64,000 nucleotides of DNA, from the NCBI RefSeq assembly GCF_024614185.1, contig NZ_JAHTLF010000016.1, positions 248,001 through 312,000 on the forward strand, in the 5' to 3' direction. A program made the translations under genes and the position numbers. The first letter of the stretch is position 1; every line of letters begins with the position of its first letter. Of this stretch, positions 48,975-57,295 are shown piece by piece. A model generated the notes under the pieces. That model searched no databases and was not told the DNA's origin. It was given only the letters and a program-made list of their open reading frames with translations. The stretch comes from Nocardioides carbamazepini (lineage in GTDB: Bacteria; Actinomycetota; Actinomycetes; Propionibacteriales; Nocardioidaceae).

Positions 48975-50197
48975 CGACGTCACCGACCGCCTCCACCTCG
49001 CCGGCTCCGGGTGGTACCGCCACGCTGCTCGGCCACCACGTTCTCGGCCCCGAGCTGCCGGCGGTGCCCTACGACCACCCGTTCCGAGCTGAGTTCCGCG
49101 GCTGGCTGCAGCAGCACCCGCTCGGCCCCGAGCCGCTCGAGCAGGACGCCCGGATCGCCCACCGGCGCGCGTGGCACCGCGAGCTGGCCGCCGACGGCTG
49201 GGTCGGCCTGCACTGGCCGGTCGAGCACGGTGGTCGTGGTGCCGATGCACTGACCCAGTTCATGTACTACGAGGAGCTCGCCCTCGCCGGGGCACCGGAG
49301 CCGGCGAACACGCCCGGTCTCATCCTGCTGGGACCCACCTTGATGGTGCACGGGACCGAGGAGCTCAAGAAGCGCTTCCTCCCCGGCATCCTCGCGGGCG
49401 ACGAGGCGTGGTGTCAGGGGTTCTCCGAGCCTGACGCCGGCTCGGACCTCGCAGCGGTCCGCACCCGCGCCGAACTCGTCGGTGACGAGTGGGTCGTCAA
49501 CGGCCAGAAGATCTGGACCACCTTCGGCCAGTACGCCGACCTCGTGTTCGTGCTGTGCCGGACCACCCCGGGCTCCGAGCGTCACCGCGGGCTCTCCCTG
49601 CTCGTCGTGCCGGCCGACCAGCCGGGCGTCACCATCCGGGCGATCAAGCAGATCAGCGGCGACGAGGAGTTCTGCGAGGTCTTCCTCGACGACGCGCGTG
49701 CGCCCCGGGACTGGGTCGTCGGCGAGGTGGGCCAGGGGTGGGCGGCGGCGATGACGCTCTTCCAGTTCGAGCGTGGCGACCAGGGCTACACCGACCATGC
49801 ACGGATGCTCGTGCGGTTGGCCGGTGTCGAGCGGCGACTGGCCGAGTCCGAGACGGCCGGGCTGGTCTCCTCGGTCCGCGCTGCGACCGCGCGAGCTCGC
49901 CACCGTGACCTCTGGGTGCGTATCCAGGGACTGCGGCTGCTCAACTACCGTGGCGCCGTCCTCGCGACCTCCGGGGAGGGGCTCGGCGCCGTCGGATCGA
50001 TGACCAACCTCGTGTGGGGCGAGCTCGAGAAGGAGCTCGGCGCCGCCGTCGCCGAGGCCGTCGGTGCCTGCGGACTCAGGGCCGGTCGCCACGACACGCA
50101 CGAACGGCTGCACACCCGCGCCGCCTCGATCTACTCCGGCACCAGCGAGATCCAGCGCAACATCATCGCCGAGCGCCTCCTCGGGCTTCCGCGATGA
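48971..50197 (+). CDS. Acyl-CoA dehydrogenase, subunit 1 of a probable pair
   Basis: A 408-residue FAD acyl-CoA dehydrogenase. FAD/substrate segments include WCQGFSEPDAGSDLAAVRT and NGQKIWTTFGQYAD, and the C-terminal HTRAASIYSGTSEIQRNIIAERLLGLPR is canonical. The long helix RGAVLATSGEGLGAVGSMTNLVWGELEKELG resembles the FadE29-like partner of heteromeric dehydrogenases from steroid side-chain degradation. It introduces an alpha-beta double bond in a CoA ester. It overlaps the upstream cyclase by four bases and is followed by a second, shorter dehydrogenase gene. Confidence 0.87.
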   Translation: MTTSPTASTSPAPGGTATLLGHHVLGPELPAVPYDHPFRAEFRGWLQQHPLGPEPLEQDARIAHRRAWHRELAADGWVGLHWPVEHGGRGADALTQFMYYEELALAGAPEPANTPGLILLGPTLMVHGTEELKKRFLPGILAGDEAWCQGFSEPDAGSDLAAVRTRAELVGDEWVVNGQKIWTTFGQYADLVFVLCRTTPGSERHRGLSLLVVPADQPGVTIRAIKQISGDEEFCEVFLDDARAPRDWVVGEVGQGWAAAMTLFQFERGDQGYTDHARMLVRLAGVERRLAESETAGLVSSVRAATARARHRDLWVRIQGLRLLNYRGAVLATSGEGLGAVGSMTNLVWGELEKELGAAVAEAVGACGLRAGRHDTHERLHTRAASIYSGTSEIQRNIIAERLLGLPR

Positions 50198-50228
50198 GCG
50201 CTCGAGCCCGGCAAGAAAGGCCCCGCCC

Positions 50229-51359
50229 ATGATCACCGAGCCCGCGAGCGCGCGCGACCACGCCGAGGTCAGCGCCCTGGTGCGCGAGGTGGCGGCCACG
50301 ACGTTCACCTCCGAGAAGGTCCGGGCCGCCGCCGCCACGGCGCTCGGCTTCGACGAGGTCGCCTGGAAGCAGCTCGTCGACCTGGGGTGGCCGAGCCTGG
50401 CGCTCGACCCCGCGATCGGGGGCGCGGGCATGGGCACCTTCGTCCAGTGCCTGGTGCACCGCGAGCTCGGCGCCCGGCTGGCCCCGTCGCCGTACCTCGC
50501 GTCGGCCGGGCTCGCGTCGGGCGCGCTCGTGTTGCTGGGGGACGACCGGGCGACCGACCTGCTGGCTTCCCTCGGCGCCGGGACACGCACCGCGGCGCTC
50601 GTGCTCGGGCACGGACGCGGATGGCCGACCGACGACGGGCCGGCCGGCCTCACCGCCACCGAGACGCCCGCCGGCTGGATCGTGGACGGACGCGCCGAGC
50701 TCGTGCTCGACGGTGCGCGGGCCGATGTCCTCGTCGTGGTCGCCCGGACCGCGGATGCCTGGGGCCTCTTCGAGGTCGACGCCCGGATCGGGGCGGTCAG
50801 CAGGACGCCGGCTGCCACGGTCGACGCCACCCGGGCCCTGGCCGACCTGCAGCTCACTGCCGCTCCGGCCCGGTGTCTTCGGAGCCGCCCGGTCACGACC
50901 GACGAGGTGTCCGGCCTCGTCGACCGGATGGCTGTGCCGCTCGCTGCCGAGATGGCCGGGGCCGCCGTCGCCTGCCTCGAGCAGACCTTGGAGTACCTGC
51001 GGACGCGCCACCAGTTCGGCCGACCCATCGGCTCCTTCCAGGCGCTGAAGCACCGGTGCGCCGATGTCGCCGTCGCGCTGACGGTGGCGCAGGAGATGGT
51101 CTTCGCCGCGGCGGAGATGGTCGACGCGGGCGACGTCGCCGGCCTCCGCATCGCCGGGCCCCTCCTGCTCGCCCGGTCCGCCGAGGTGTTCCTGCACGCA
51201 GCCGAGGAGGCGATCCAGCTGCATGGCGGCGTCGGATTCACCGACGAGGTCGACGTCGGCCTGTACTACAAGCGTGCTCTGGTCGACGGCGAGCTCCTCG
51301 CGCCGGTCGCCGACGCCTACGCCCGGCTCGACCTGGTCCGTGCGGAGGGGGCGGCGTGA
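50229..51359 (+). CDS. Acyl-CoA dehydrogenase, subunit 2 of a probable pair
   Basis: A 376-residue acyl-CoA-dehydrogenase fold. Recognised by RTRHQFGRPIGSFQALKHRCADV and AIQLHGGVGFTDEVDVGLYYKRA. The N-terminal half is short and the central FAD-contacting strands are diverged. Adjacent non-identical dehydrogenases in actinobacteria commonly form alpha2beta2 enzymes with one active site per heterodimer (FadE28/29-like), which suits bulky, cyclic or branched CoA esters. Heteromer formation is inferred from adjacency and sequence type. Confidence 0.82.
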   Translation: MITEPASARDHAEVSALVREVAATTFTSEKVRAAAATALGFDEVAWKQLVDLGWPSLALDPAIGGAGMGTFVQCLVHRELGARLAPSPYLASAGLASGALVLLGDDRATDLLASLGAGTRTAALVLGHGRGWPTDDGPAGLTATETPAGWIVDGRAELVLDGARADVLVVVARTADAWGLFEVDARIGAVSRTPAATVDATRALADLQLTAAPARCLRSRPVTTDEVSGLVDRMAVPLAAEMAGAAVACLEQTLEYLRTRHQFGRPIGSFQALKHRCADVAVALTVAQEMVFAAAEMVDAGDVAGLRIAGPLLLARSAEVFLHAAEEAIQLHGGVGFTDEVDVGLYYKRALVDGELLAPVADAYARLDLVRAEGAA

Positions 51360-51730
51360 CCGTCGTACTGCGCACGCCCGCGATCGACGACCCGGCTCTC
51401 GACGCCCGGGGCGTGCGGGCGGCCCTGCTCGTCGCCTTCGGGCAGGTGCAGAAGGCGATCGGCGCCGACGAGGACATCGTCGTGGTGGTCCCGGCCGCCG
51501 ACCTTCTCGGCCACCGGGGACCGGCCCGGGCGGCCCTGGTCGGCGGTCTCGTCGGCATCGTCCGCGCTGTCGCCTTCGAAGGGGCGCGGCCCGGCTGGCG
51601 GATCAACGCGCTCGCCCTCCCGGACGAGGTGGACCTCAGCGACGACACCGCCGTGGAGCGGGTCCCTGACGGCCTGAGCGGTCAGGTGGTCACGATGGGC
51701 ACGGCGTTGATCGGGAAGGTGGCGCCATGA
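51356..51730 (+). CDS. Truncated SDR-like protein without catalytic residues
   Basis: A 124-residue protein. Residues about 53-80 (ARAALVGGLVGIVRAVAFEG then GWRINALALPDE) match the helix and strand that follow the catalytic lysine in SDRs, and the end resembles the usual LTGQVLTVDGG tail. The glycine-rich cofactor motif, the serine and the YxxxK are absent. It may be a non-catalytic partner of the full SDR that follows with a four-base overlap, or a degraded gene. Tight coupling on both sides argues that it is still translated. Confidence 0.6.
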   Translation: MTVVLRTPAIDDPALDARGVRAALLVAFGQVQKAIGADEDIVVVVPAADLLGHRGPARAALVGGLVGIVRAVAFEGARPGWRINALALPDEVDLSDDTAVERVPDGLSGQVVTMGTALIGKVAP

Positions 51731-52449
51731 GCACTCGCACCGCGCTGGTCACCGGCGGAGCACGCGGCCTCGGGCTCGCCATCGCCCGGGTCCTGGCCGA
51801 GCGGGGTCATGCGCTCCTGCTCGTCGACCGTGACGACGCCGTCGTCGCGGCTGCGGAGGAGCTGGCGACCGACGGCCACCGCGCCCGGGCGGTCGTCGCG
51901 GACCTCACCCACGACACCGGTCTCGCGAGCGTCGTGGCGGCTGCCGCGGATGCTGGGGGAATCGACGTCCTGGTCAACAACGCGGGGATCACGCGGGACG
52001 CGCGGCTTCTGAAGATGACACCGGAGGACTTCGCGGCCGTCATCGACGTCAACCTCGTGGCGCCGATGCGGCTGGCCGAGGCACTCGCCGAGCACCTCCG
52101 CGAGGGTGCGTCAGTGGTGAACATGAGCTCACGAGCGGCGCTCGGCAACTTCGGCCAGACCAACTACGTCGCCTCCAAGTCGGGTCTCGTCGGCTTCACG
52201 CGCGGTCTCGCGCTCGCATGGGCGCCGCGGGTCCGCGTCAACGCGGTGGCACCCGGCCTCATCGACTCACCGATGAGCCGCGCGATGCCCGAGGACGTGC
52301 TGGTCGGGCTGGTGAACAAGATCCCGGCCGCCCGCATCGGCGAGGCCGACGACGTCGCCCGGGCGGTCGCGTTCCTCGCCTCCGATGACTCCTCCTACCT
52401 GACGGGTCAGGTGCTGACCGTCTGCGGCGGGCGCAGTGTCGCCCCGTGA
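51727..52449 (+). CDS. FabG-like SDR (probable 3-hydroxyacyl-CoA dehydrogenase)
   Basis: A 240-residue classical SDR with TGGARGLG, NNAG (LVNNAGITRDA), the serine in NMSSRAALG and YVASK. The NNAGITRD and GQTNYVASKSG features are those of the 3-oxoacyl-ACP reductase/HadH-like group. In a beta-oxidation context it would oxidise a 3-hydroxyacyl-CoA. An aspartate after strand 2 (LLVDRDD) suggests NAD. Confidence 0.85.
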   Translation: MSTRTALVTGGARGLGLAIARVLAERGHALLLVDRDDAVVAAAEELATDGHRARAVVADLTHDTGLASVVAAAADAGGIDVLVNNAGITRDARLLKMTPEDFAAVIDVNLVAPMRLAEALAEHLREGASVVNMSSRAALGNFGQTNYVASKSGLVGFTRGLALAWAPRVRVNAVAPGLIDSPMSRAMPEDVLVGLVNKIPAARIGEADDVARAVAFLASDDSSYLTGQVLTVCGGRSVAP

Positions 52450-53962
52450 CGGCGTCCTCGGCCTGATCCTCGCGGTCGCGCGCACCAGCCCCGGCCACGT
52501 GGCCGTGGTCGATGCCGACGGCACGCCCACGACGTACGGCGCGTTGGTGGGGCGGTCCGCGCGACTCGCTCATCACCTCGTCGGGGTCGGTCTCGAGCCG
52601 GGGGACAGGGTGGCCGCCTGGCTCGACGACGGCGTGCCGTACGTCGAGCTCTACCTCGCGGCGGCGATGGCGGGTCTGGTCGTGGTGCCCGTGAACGCGC
52701 GGTACACCACACACGAGGCACGTGCCCTCATCGTCGACAGCGAGCCGCGCGCGGTGGTGTGGAGCTCGGCACGCGACGGCGCGGTCGAGGACCTCGCGGA
52801 CGTGTTGCCGCAGACACGGCTCCGGGTCGGCGGCGGACCGCCGCCCCTCCTCGCGACCGACCGGGCGGAGGTGGTCGCTACCGGGTCGACCGCGCCGCTG
52901 TCGAGGGCGGGCGCCGACGACCTCTACGTCATCGGCTACACGAGCGGGACCACCGGCACACCGAAGGGCGCCCTCCTCACGCACCGGTCTGTCGTCGCCG
53001 TCGCGCGCCAGCACCGAGCCGCGTACCGGCTCGCGCCGCGCAGCACCATCGCGATGACCGGTTCGATGTCCTTCGTGTCGGTGGTCCCGGCCCATGTGCT
53101 GACCCACCTCGCCATAGGCGGCACGGTCGTCTTCCTCGGTCACTGGGACGTGCCGCACCTGGCAGCGGCGGTCGACCGGCACCGGGCGACCTTCACCTAC
53201 CTCCCCAGCCCGGTGCTCGGCGACTTCGCGCGACACGCGGCCCGGGCTCCTGAGCGCTGGGCGTCGCTGACCACGATCCTCCACTCCGCGTCGAAGGCCG
53301 CGGCGGACAGCCTGGCCGCCGTGGTCGACGTGGTCGGGGACCGGCTGATCGAGGGCTGGGGGATGACGGAGAACTCGGGAGGGCTCATGACGGCGACCTC
53401 CGCGTCCGACGCCGGCGATCCGGTCCTCCTCGAGACGGTGGGGCGGCCGATCGACGGCTACGAGGTCCGCGTCGTCGACGACGAGCTGTCCGTCCGCGGT
53501 CCCGGGCTGGCGTCCGGCTACTGGCGCCGGCCCCGGGAGAGTGCCGCGGCCTTCAGTGAGGGCTGGTTCGCCACCGGCGACATCGGCTCGGTCGACGAAC
53601 GCGGCTACGTGACCCTTCTCGAGCGGCGCACCGACCTCGTCGTCTCGGGCGGCATGAACGTCTACCCCGCGGAGGTCGAGGGAGTGATCGACACGGTGCC
53701 CGGCGTCGTCGAGGTCGCCGTGGTCGGTGTTCCCCACCCGCGGTGGGGACAGTCTGTGGTCGCGGTCGTCGTGCCCGGGACCGACGCCGGGCCGGACCTC
53801 CGTGACCGGGTGCTGGCGCGGTGTCGCGAGCGTCTCTCCGGCTACAAGAAGCCGACCGACGTGCTGTTCGTGGACGCCCTGCCACGGACGGTCGCGCTCA
53901 AGGTCTCGCGTGCCGCCGTGCGTGCTGCCGCGCTCGAGCGACTGTCGCTGGGCGCCGGCTGA
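52436..53962 (+). CDS. Second acyl-CoA ligase (FadD3-like class)
   Basis: A 508-residue adenylate-forming ligase. P-loop IGYTSGTTGTPKGALLTH; A5 IEGWGMTENSG; A7 WFATGDIGSVDERGY; hinge ERRTDLVVSGGMNVYPAEVE; catalytic lysine in LPRTVALKVSR. It begins with GTG inside the SDR gene (14-base overlap) and ends the operon. Two ligases in one regulon suggest two points at which a free acid must be activated, for example before and after a ring-opening step. Confidence 0.87.
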   Translation: MSPRDGVLGLILAVARTSPGHVAVVDADGTPTTYGALVGRSARLAHHLVGVGLEPGDRVAAWLDDGVPYVELYLAAAMAGLVVVPVNARYTTHEARALIVDSEPRAVVWSSARDGAVEDLADVLPQTRLRVGGGPPPLLATDRAEVVATGSTAPLSRAGADDLYVIGYTSGTTGTPKGALLTHRSVVAVARQHRAAYRLAPRSTIAMTGSMSFVSVVPAHVLTHLAIGGTVVFLGHWDVPHLAAAVDRHRATFTYLPSPVLGDFARHAARAPERWASLTTILHSASKAAADSLAAVVDVVGDRLIEGWGMTENSGGLMTATSASDAGDPVLLETVGRPIDGYEVRVVDDELSVRGPGLASGYWRRPRESAAAFSEGWFATGDIGSVDERGYVTLLERRTDLVVSGGMNVYPAEVEGVIDTVPGVVEVAVVGVPHPRWGQSVVAVVVPGTDAGPDLRDRVLARCRERLSGYKKPTDVLFVDALPRTVALKVSRAAVRAAALERLSLGAG

Positions 53963-54010
53963 CTCAGCCCGACCGAGGCCCTCAGGCGTCAGACCGGTTC
54001 TTGATTTTCT

Positions 54011-54029
54011 ACCAAACGTAAGGTTGAAT
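54011..54029 (+). promoter_or_regulatory. Operator-like site 7 of the island
   Basis: ACCAAACGTAAGGTTGAAT ends 7 bases before the start of the thiolase-like operon. There is no Shine-Dalgarno between site and start, and TGATTTT just upstream is a possible -10, so the transcript may be nearly leaderless with the site covering its start point. Confidence 0.65.
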
Positions 54030-54036
54030 CTCCGTC

Positions 54037-55167
54037 ATGATGAACACCACTACCCGGCGGGTCGCGGTGGTCAACAGTGCCCAGACGGTGCTGTCGCCCG
54101 CCTGGCCCGACCGCCAGCACATCGACCTGATCTCCGAGGCCGTCGCGGGTGCCCTGAAGGGCACCGGGCTCCGCATCGAGGACGTCGACTTCGTCATCGA
54201 CTCGGGTAGCGACTTCCTCGACGGCCGCAGCATCTCTAACTGCGGTTTCCTCGGCGCGATGGGCGCGCACCACAAGGAGGAGTCGCGCGTCGAGGAGGAC
54301 GGTCTCTGGTCGCTCAGCTACGCGCATGACAAGATCGCCGGCGGCAGCGCCAAGGTCGGTCTGGTCATCGCCTACTCCAAGCCGTCGGAGAGCGACGTCC
54401 GCAACTTCTGGACGGGGCTCCTCGAGCCGTTCCTCCAGCGCCCGGTCGGTCTCGACCAGTTCAGCGCCGCGGGTCTGTATGCCCAGCGTTACCTCGCGAC
54501 CGCCGGGCTCAAGGCCGACGACCTGCATGCGGTGAGCAACCGTGCGTGGGAGCGGGCGGTGGCCAACCCGTACGTCGACGTGGCCGAGGTGCCTGGCGAC
54601 GCCGCGTTCTGGAACGACCCGGTCTCGACGCCGCTGCGTGCCAGTGACCTGGCCCGCCCGGCCGACGGGGCCGTGGCGGTGCTCCTCGCCTCGGCCGACG
54701 TGGCCGACCAGGTGTCCGCCACCCCGGTCTGGCTGACCGGGCTCGGGTCGGCGATCGACCAGCACTTCCTCGCGGCGCGCGAGCCCGACGCGCTGCCTGC
54801 GTGCGCCGCCGCCACGCGCAGCGCGCTGCGGATGGCCGGGCTCGACGACGTCCGCTCCTTCGACCTGGCGGAAGTCTCCGCGACCTCGACCGTCGGCGAG
54901 CTCATGGTGCTCGAGGCCCTCGGCTTCGCCGAGGCCCACCGTGGGCTCGACGCCTATGTCGGGGCCACGACCATCAACGAGTCGGGCGGCGCGCTTCCTG
55001 CCGACGTGATCATGGCGACCGGCCTGGTCCGGCTGCACGAGGCGGCGTCCCGCCTCGCCGGCCGCACCGGATACGAGACGCCGGGCGCCACCAGTGCGCT
55101 CGTCCACGGAACGGGAGGCTTCGCCATGCAGAACCACTGCGTCGTGACCATGGAGGTGGCCTCGTGA
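54037..55167 (+). CDS. Thiolase-fold protein A, lacking the thiolase catalytic residues
   Basis: A 376-residue protein of the SCP-x/thiolase superfamily. The fold is clear from the central DKIAGGSAKVGLVIAYSK strand and the C-terminal INESGGAL ... MATGLVRLHEAASRLAG block. The nucleophilic cysteine expected in the segment around residues 86-95 is absent, and the GHPxGATG histidine motif reads ADVIMATG. It therefore cannot act as an ordinary thiolase. It is paired with a second such protein and a tandem DUF35 protein, an arrangement recalling the Ltp2-DUF35 retro-aldolase of steroid side-chain degradation. ATG 54037 or 54040 are equivalent candidates. Confidence 0.8.
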   Translation: MMNTTTRRVAVVNSAQTVLSPAWPDRQHIDLISEAVAGALKGTGLRIEDVDFVIDSGSDFLDGRSISNCGFLGAMGAHHKEESRVEEDGLWSLSYAHDKIAGGSAKVGLVIAYSKPSESDVRNFWTGLLEPFLQRPVGLDQFSAAGLYAQRYLATAGLKADDLHAVSNRAWERAVANPYVDVAEVPGDAAFWNDPVSTPLRASDLARPADGAVAVLLASADVADQVSATPVWLTGLGSAIDQHFLAAREPDALPACAAATRSALRMAGLDDVRSFDLAEVSATSTVGELMVLEALGFAEAHRGLDAYVGATTINESGGALPADVIMATGLVRLHEAASRLAGRTGYETPGATSALVHGTGGFAMQNHCVVTMEVAS

Positions 55168-56333
55168 GCGGGCGTTCGAAGAGCATCGCGATCGTGGGCA
55201 CCGGCCAGACCGTCCACGCACGTCGTCGCACCGACGTCAGCCAGGCGGGTCTCGCCCGGGAGGCGGTCGTCGAGGCGCTCGACGACGCCGGCCTGACCAT
55301 GGACGACATCGACAGCGTCATCGTCGCCAGCGGCCCGGCCATGTTCGGGGCGGTCAACCAGCCGGAGAAGTGGCTGGTCGACGCGCTCGGTGCCCGGTAC
55401 AAGCCGGTCGTCCGCGTGACCAGCGGCGGCGGCACCGGGCTCGCCGGCGCGCTCGCCGGGATGAACCAGATCAAGGGCGGCAGCGCCAAGCGGGTCCTCG
55501 TCGTGGCCTACGACAAGCTCTCCGAGGGCCAGCTGCAGGCGTCGATCTCGACCCTCTACGACCCCTTCTGGGGCCGCGAGTTCGCCGTCGGGATCATGGG
55601 CTTCTCGGCCGCCTACTGGCACGCGCGCATCAAGCGTCTGGGCCACACCGAGGAGGCGGCCGCGATGGTCGGCGTCAAGAACCGCAAGCATGCGCTGGCC
55701 AACCCGAAGGCCCACGTCAAGAAGGAGATCACGGTCGAGGACGTGATGGCCTCCCGTCCGCTCTGTTGGCCGATCAAGGTGCTCGACGTGCCGCCGATCT
55801 CCGACGGCGCCTGCGCCGTGATCCTGGCTGCCGACGAGGACGCTCTCTCCATCACCGAGAGCCCTGCGTGGATCCACGGCATGGCCTACTACTGCGAGGC
55901 GGACAACGCGGCCGACCGGCAGATGATCCAGTCCGAGCCACTGCAGATCGCGGCGGCCAAGGTCTACCAGGACGCCGGCATCACCAATCCGTTCCGCCAG
56001 TTCGACGTGGCCGAGCTGCAGGAGCCCTACACCTGCTTCGAGCTCTCCTACTACGAGGGCCTGGGCCTGTGCCCCGAAGGTGGCGCCGCCGAGCTGGTCG
56101 CGTCCGGCGAGACCGCGATGGGCGGCTCGTTGCCCGTCAACCCGTCGGGCGGATGCATGGGAGCCAACCCGATCGGCGCGACCGCGCTGATCCGTCTCGC
56201 AGAGGCGGCGATGCAGGTGACGGGCAAGGCCGGGGGACATCAGGTGCCCGGGGCGAGCAGGGCGCTGGTCCAGGCCGGCGGCGGCTGGGCCAATCTCCGC
56301 GGCGTCGCCGTGGTCGGCTCCGAGAAGCGATAG
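55164..56333 (+). CDS. Thiolase-fold protein B, lacking the thiolase nucleophile and histidine
   Basis: A 389-residue SCP-x/acetyl-CoA-acetyltransferase-like protein, better conserved than its upstream partner. The nucleophile position reads TSGGGTG (residues 86-92, no cysteine) and the GHPxGATG motif reads ANPIGATA (His to Asn, N335). The block AELQEPYTCFELSYYEGLGLC retains tyrosines and glutamates of the SCP-x aldolase-type pocket. GTG start overlaps gene A by four bases. Probable activity is carbon-carbon cleavage or condensation without an acyl-enzyme, that is, an aldolase rather than a thiolase. This is inferred from missing residues and neighbours. Confidence 0.82.
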   Translation: MSGRSKSIAIVGTGQTVHARRRTDVSQAGLAREAVVEALDDAGLTMDDIDSVIVASGPAMFGAVNQPEKWLVDALGARYKPVVRVTSGGGTGLAGALAGMNQIKGGSAKRVLVVAYDKLSEGQLQASISTLYDPFWGREFAVGIMGFSAAYWHARIKRLGHTEEAAAMVGVKNRKHALANPKAHVKKEITVEDVMASRPLCWPIKVLDVPPISDGACAVILAADEDALSITESPAWIHGMAYYCEADNAADRQMIQSEPLQIAAAKVYQDAGITNPFRQFDVAELQEPYTCFELSYYEGLGLCPEGGAAELVASGETAMGGSLPVNPSGGCMGANPIGATALIRLAEAAMQVTGKAGGHQVPGASRALVQAGGGWANLRGVAVVGSEKR

Positions 56334-56344
56334 AGGAGGACGAC

Positions 56345-57295
56345 ATGACTGTGATCCACCAGCCCGAGACCGCTGAGGCGAACGTCGAGACGATGGACTG
56401 GATGGCCGCCCAGATCAAGATGCCGTACACACTGACCCCGGGTCAGGCAACGGGCATCTTCCTCGCCGAGCTCGCCGGGCGCCGGTTGATCGGCTCGCGG
56501 CACGGCGACGAGCTGATCGTGCCGGCCCAGGACTTCAGCGGCACGACCGGCGAGCCGGCGACCGGCTTCGTGGAGGTCGCCCCGGTCGGCACCGTGCAGG
56601 CGTTCACCACCGGCGCGACCGGCACCATCGGCATCATCCTCATCGACGGCTCCACGGTCCCCTTCGTGCACCAGCTGCTCGGCGTCGAGCCCGAGATGCT
56701 CGAGCTCGGTGCCCGCGTCGAGGCGGTGTGGGCCGACGAGCCCACGGGCGGGATGCTCGACCTCGCCGGCTTCGCGCCGCTCGGGTCGGCGGCCACGTTC
56801 GAGCCCAAGGATGATCCGGCCGACCTGGCCGCGGCGTTCGAGAAGGTCGACTACACGATGACCCTCGACTACCGGCACGCCTACGGCCCCTACTACGGAA
56901 CCCTCTTCGACGGGGTGAAGGACGGCCGTCGGATCCGGGGGGTCAAGTGCTCCGCGTGCCGGCGCACCCTCCTGCCGCCGCGTGCGCTGTGCGACATCTG
57001 CCTCGCGCCCACCGCCGAGTGGGTCGACGTCGAGGCCGTCGGCACGGTGCAGGCCAGCTCGGTGGTGCACATCGAGTTCATCGGCCAGCGGCTCACGCCG
57101 CCCTACGTGTACGCCGAGATCGTGCTCGACGGGACCTCGACCCGGCTGATCCACATGGTCGGCGACGTCGACCCGGACGTGGCGCAGACCGCGGCCGCCC
57201 CCGGCGCCCGGGTCCGTGCCGTGTGGAGCGACCGGCACACGGGCAGCCTCGCCGACATCGACCACTTCGAGCTGCTCCCCGGGGACGAGACGTGA
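56345..57295 (+). CDS. Tandem DUF35 OB-fold protein with one intact and one lost zinc ribbon
   Basis: A 316-residue fusion of two DUF35 units. The second (about residues 175-316) has the zinc-ribbon CSACRRTLLPPRALCDIC (C202, C205, C216, C219) followed by an OB fold. The first (about 25-145) keeps the OB fold, but the ribbon cysteines are replaced (SRHGDELIVPAQDFSG). DUF35 proteins bind SCP-x thiolases or HMG-CoA synthases and help deliver CoA thioesters. Two fused units beside two non-identical thiolase-fold genes suggest one unit per partner. GAGGAGGAC ribosome site precedes ATG 56345; the stop overlaps the next gene. Confidence 0.85.
   Translation: MTVIHQPETAEANVETMDWMAAQIKMPYTLTPGQATGIFLAELAGRRLIGSRHGDELIVPAQDFSGTTGEPATGFVEVAPVGTVQAFTTGATGTIGIILIDGSTVPFVHQLLGVEPEMLELGARVEAVWADEPTGGMLDLAGFAPLGSAATFEPKDDPADLAAAFEKVDYTMTLDYRHAYGPYYGTLFDGVKDGRRIRGVKCSACRRTLLPPRALCDICLAPTAEWVDVEAVGTVQASSVVHIEFIGQRLTPPYVYAEIVLDGTSTRLIHMVGDVDPDVAQTAAAPGARVRAVWSDRHTGSLADIDHFELLPGDET

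Noticed and set aside
54037..56333. Annotating both genes as acetyl-CoA acetyltransferases
   Set aside because: Both lack the nucleophilic cysteine and the GHP histidine, so thiolytic activity is unlikely despite the fold.
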